Shown: positions 31,013 to 32,677 of the stretch, piece by piece
Layout of the letters: each line of letters opens with the position of its first letter
Position numbering within the stretch: position 1 is the first letter of the stretch
Source: Chloroflexota bacterium
GTDB lineage: Bacteria; Chloroflexota; Chloroflexia; Chloroflexales; Chloroflexaceae
Length of the DNA stretch: 32,677 nucleotides
Assembly (NCBI GenBank): GCA_030550625.1
Contig: JAUQOZ010000301.1
Coordinates: forward strand, 1-32,677
Direction of reading: 5' to 3'
Made by a program: the position numbers and the translations under genes
Notes under the pieces: model-generated
What the model was told of the DNA's origin: nothing
Database searches by the model: none
Seen by the model: the letters and a program-made list of their open reading frames with translations, nothing else

Positions 31013-32152
31013 ATGAGCGAAGGGGCAATCGATATCAATGCGATCGAGCGCGAATTGCGCCAGATGTGGCAAGAGCAAGCGGCGCATCCTGACGCTGGCG
31101 GGCAAGCGGTGATTCGGGCGCTGACGCTCAACCTGATTGTGCGCGCGCCTGATGATGATTGGGCCGAACAAGCCTTGGCGGTGGCGCCGGCGCTCACTGC
31201 CCAACACCCCAACCGTACTGTGATCGTGATTGACCGGCCCGGCCCGGCGACCGAGTTGCAAGCAAACGCACAGGCGCTCTGTACGCTGGCCAATGCTGGC
31301 CGCACTCAAGTCTGCGGCGAGCAAGTGACGATTAGCGCCCGCGGCGCGCCGGCTGGGCAACTGGCCAGTCTCGTGTTGCCGCTGCTGGTACCCGATTTGC
31401 CAGTGGTGCTGTGGGCTCCCGGCCCGCAGCCCTTCGCCCAGCCGTTGGTACAACGGCTCTACCGGCTTTGTGACCGGCTCATCGTTGATTCGACCACCTT
31501 TGCCGATCCGCTGCGGGAGTTGGCCGAGTTGGCCGTTTTTGAACAGACAGCCAACGGTGCGCCGGCGGTGAGCGATCTGGGGTGGACGCGCCTGACCCCG
31601 TGGCGTGAATTGACGGCCCAATTCTTCGATACGCGCCCCTTTTTGCCGCACTTGCACCGGATCGACGAGATCGTGATCGAATACGCCGCCGGCAACCGTC
31701 CGAATCCGGTGGCGGCGCTGCTCTTTGTCGGCTGGTTGGCAAGTTGTTTGAAATGGACGCCGTTGGAAGATGCGGTGGGGATTGAGGGTGAGACCATCCA
31801 AATTTACCTGCGACGACCAGCGGTAGGGGTAGGGCCAGCGGCTATCCGGCTGGTGAGCGTGGCAATTCGGCCCGTCGATCTCGCTGGCGTTGAGGGGCTG
31901 GCCCGGTTGGTGCTGCGGGCGGTGGATAATCAGCAGGCAGAGTTTGTGGTGGAATTGACGAGTGATGCCGGCCATGCTTGCACGCGAGCCACCATCGCTG
32001 GCGCGCACCCGATCGAGCGCACGGCGACGATTGATCGGCCAGCGCTGGCCGATCTGCTCAATAGCGAACTCCGGCTGCTCAGCCGCGACCGCACCTTTGC
32101 CGCGGCGCTGAATCTCGCCGGCGGGCTGGCGCGACGGTTGGCATTGCCATAG
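31013..32152 (+). CDS. opcA: Glucose-6-phosphate dehydrogenase assembly protein OpcA
   Basis: OpcA binds glucose-6-phosphate dehydrogenase and raises its activity, as known in cyanobacteria and actinobacteria. The 379-residue protein shows the family pattern: an N-terminal helix (IERELRQMWQE), RALTLNLIV, HPNRTVIVI, and the domain with LPLLVPDLPVVLWAPG, LCDRLIVDSTTFADPL, then DLGWTRLTPWRELTAQFFD and a C-terminal region ending in NSELRLLSRDRTFAAAL. It starts 12 bases after zwf with a GGAG site, so the pair is surely one transcript. Adjacency to zwf strongly supports the call. Confidence 0.93.
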   Translation: MSEGAIDINAIERELRQMWQEQAAHPDAGGQAVIRALTLNLIVRAPDDDWAEQALAVAPALTAQHPNRTVIVIDRPGPATELQANAQALCTLANAGRTQVCGEQVTISARGAPAGQLASLVLPLLVPDLPVVLWAPGPQPFAQPLVQRLYRLCDRLIVDSTTFADPLRELAELAVFEQTANGAPAVSDLGWTRLTPWRELTAQFFDTRPFLPHLHRIDEIVIEYAAGNRPNPVAALLFVGWLASCLKWTPLEDAVGIEGETIQIYLRRPAVGVGPAAIRLVSVAIRPVDLAGVEGLARLVLRAVDNQQAEFVVELTSDAGHACTRATIAGAHPIERTATIDRPALADLLNSELRLLSRDRTFAAALNLAGGLARRLALP

Positions 32153-32170
32153 CGGGAGATCCGCTATAAT
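32144..32170 (+). promoter_or_regulatory. Possible promoter of the small membrane protein
   Basis: TTGCCA (32144-32149) and a consensus TATAAT (32165-32170) are 15 bases apart, a short spacer. The -35 overlaps the end of opcA. Confidence 0.5.
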
Positions 32171-32208
32171 GCTTCACCAACCGCACGTATCAGACAAGGA
32201 TCGCGCTG

Positions 32209-32577
32209 ATGTTTCCGTTTCAAGAACTCTTCCTGAGCCCGCTCGGCGTTGGCATCATTATCTTAATGCTGTTGATTGAATGGCAGGCGATGGTGCAGAT
32301 CAAATGGCAGCCGCTCTTTCGCGCTTTGGGTGATGTGGTGGTTGCTAGTCTTGTGTCATCGGTCGTGATCGTGCTGCTGGGCCAATTGCTGTTGGCGTTA
32401 GAAAACCCGTTGTTTGTAATTGTGGGGGCATTTGTAGTAGCGGTGCTGGTGGAGGGCTTCGTGTTGATGCTGATCCGCAAACGCAAGGCAGCCCCCAGTT
32501 ATATGGCGGCGCTGATTGCGAATGCGGTGTCGTTTATCTTTTTGCTGATCTTTTATTTGTCGTTTTTGGCGATGTAA
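32209..32577 (+). CDS. Small four-helix membrane protein, unknown function
   Basis: A 122-residue protein of unknown function with four hydrophobic segments. These are about residues 9-28, 42-65, 69-89 and 101-121, separated by short charged loops (LIRKRKAAPS between helices 3 and 4). No motif I recognise is present. AAGGA lies eight bases before the ATG, and a TATAAT stands 39 bases upstream. It follows opcA by 56 bases and may be transcribed separately. The composition matches the neighbouring genes, so it looks like a true resident gene. Confidence 0.75.
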   Translation: MFPFQELFLSPLGVGIIILMLLIEWQAMVQIKWQPLFRALGDVVVASLVSSVVIVLLGQLLLALENPLFVIVGAFVVAVLVEGFVLMLIRKRKAAPSYMAALIANAVSFIFLLIFYLSFLAM

Positions 32578-32615
32578 CGGGGTGTTAGCCCTGCTGTGGG
32601 TATGCGGCGCAGCTC

Positions 32616-32677
32616 ATCTGTCATTACGAGGGCGCGCAGCGCCCGCAGCAAGCGCCATGTAGCCCCCACCCCAGCCT
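32616..32677. repeat. Copies of two dispersed repeats at the right edge
   Basis: TGTCATTACGAGGGCGCGCAGCGCCC at 32619-32644 is a diverged relative of the 37-bp unit at 13478-13773. It is followed by AGCCCCCACCCCAGCCT (32661-32677), the start of the CCCCTCTCCC family seen at 16891. The second is cut by the window edge. Confidence 0.7.

Noticed and set aside
30995..32008. 337-residue minus-strand frame
   Set aside because: Antisense shadow of opcA, rich in Arg, His and Gln as expected for reverse reading of this GC-rich code.

Overview
The window is GC-rich bacterial chromosome, densely coded on both strands. Ribosomal and translation genes, lipobox lipoproteins and an oxidative pentose phosphate block carrying OpcA sit among many short palindromic repeats. 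The protein flavour and repeat load resemble Chloroflexi, most likely a Chloroflexus-type filamentous phototroph. That placement is inference from memory of the families, not from a search. No tRNA, rRNA, CRISPR, phage or transposase gene was seen.

Layout: (1) 1-1820, minus strand: infC-rpmI-rplT with a strong promoter, a structured leader and an apparent AUC start codon for infC. (2) 1880-4880, plus strand: a thiamine salvage operon (promoter, TPP riboswitch, intrinsic terminator, thiM, a hairpin repeat array, thiE, thiD, terminator). (3) 4880-7740: an SDR oxidoreductase convergent with a winged-helix regulator that has a palindrome at its promoter, then a LamG-fold lipoprotein. (4) 7860-12192, minus strand: two translationally coupled pairs, FAD oxidoreductase with an LPG-synthase/flippase-type membrane protein, and flavin reductase with an acyl-CoA thioesterase. 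A phosphodiester-glycosidase lipoprotein lies between the pairs. (5) 12315-16632, minus strand: adenosine deaminase, a nucleoside-type ABC ATPase and one permease. ATPase and permease are separated by a palindromic element whose left arm is amplified into eight 37-bp copies. (6) 17073-18785, minus strand: rpsU and prfA. (7) 18871-25047, minus strand: a MarR regulator, a maltodextrin-type ABC importer (binding protein, MalF, MalG) and a GH13 amylase/neopullulanase. (8) 25129-28205: a PucR-family regulator convergent with an LCP (LytR-CpsA-Psr) protein. (9) 28421-32577, plus strand: gnd, zwf, opcA and a small four-helix membrane protein.

How the genes work together: region 2 salvages thiazole and pyrimidine and joins them under TPP control. 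Region 7 imports and hydrolyses alpha-glucans, whose glucose units can enter the oxidative pentose phosphate route of region 9. Region 5 imports and deaminates purine nucleosides. Several predicted promoters share an extended -10 (TGn before TATAAT or TACAAT).

I see no clear new multi-gene system. The most unusual points are the non-canonical infC start with its structured leader and acidic IF3 tail, the amplified 37-bp repeat inside a transporter operon, the extra helices in MalG, and the regulatory hairpins in the maltodextrin operon.
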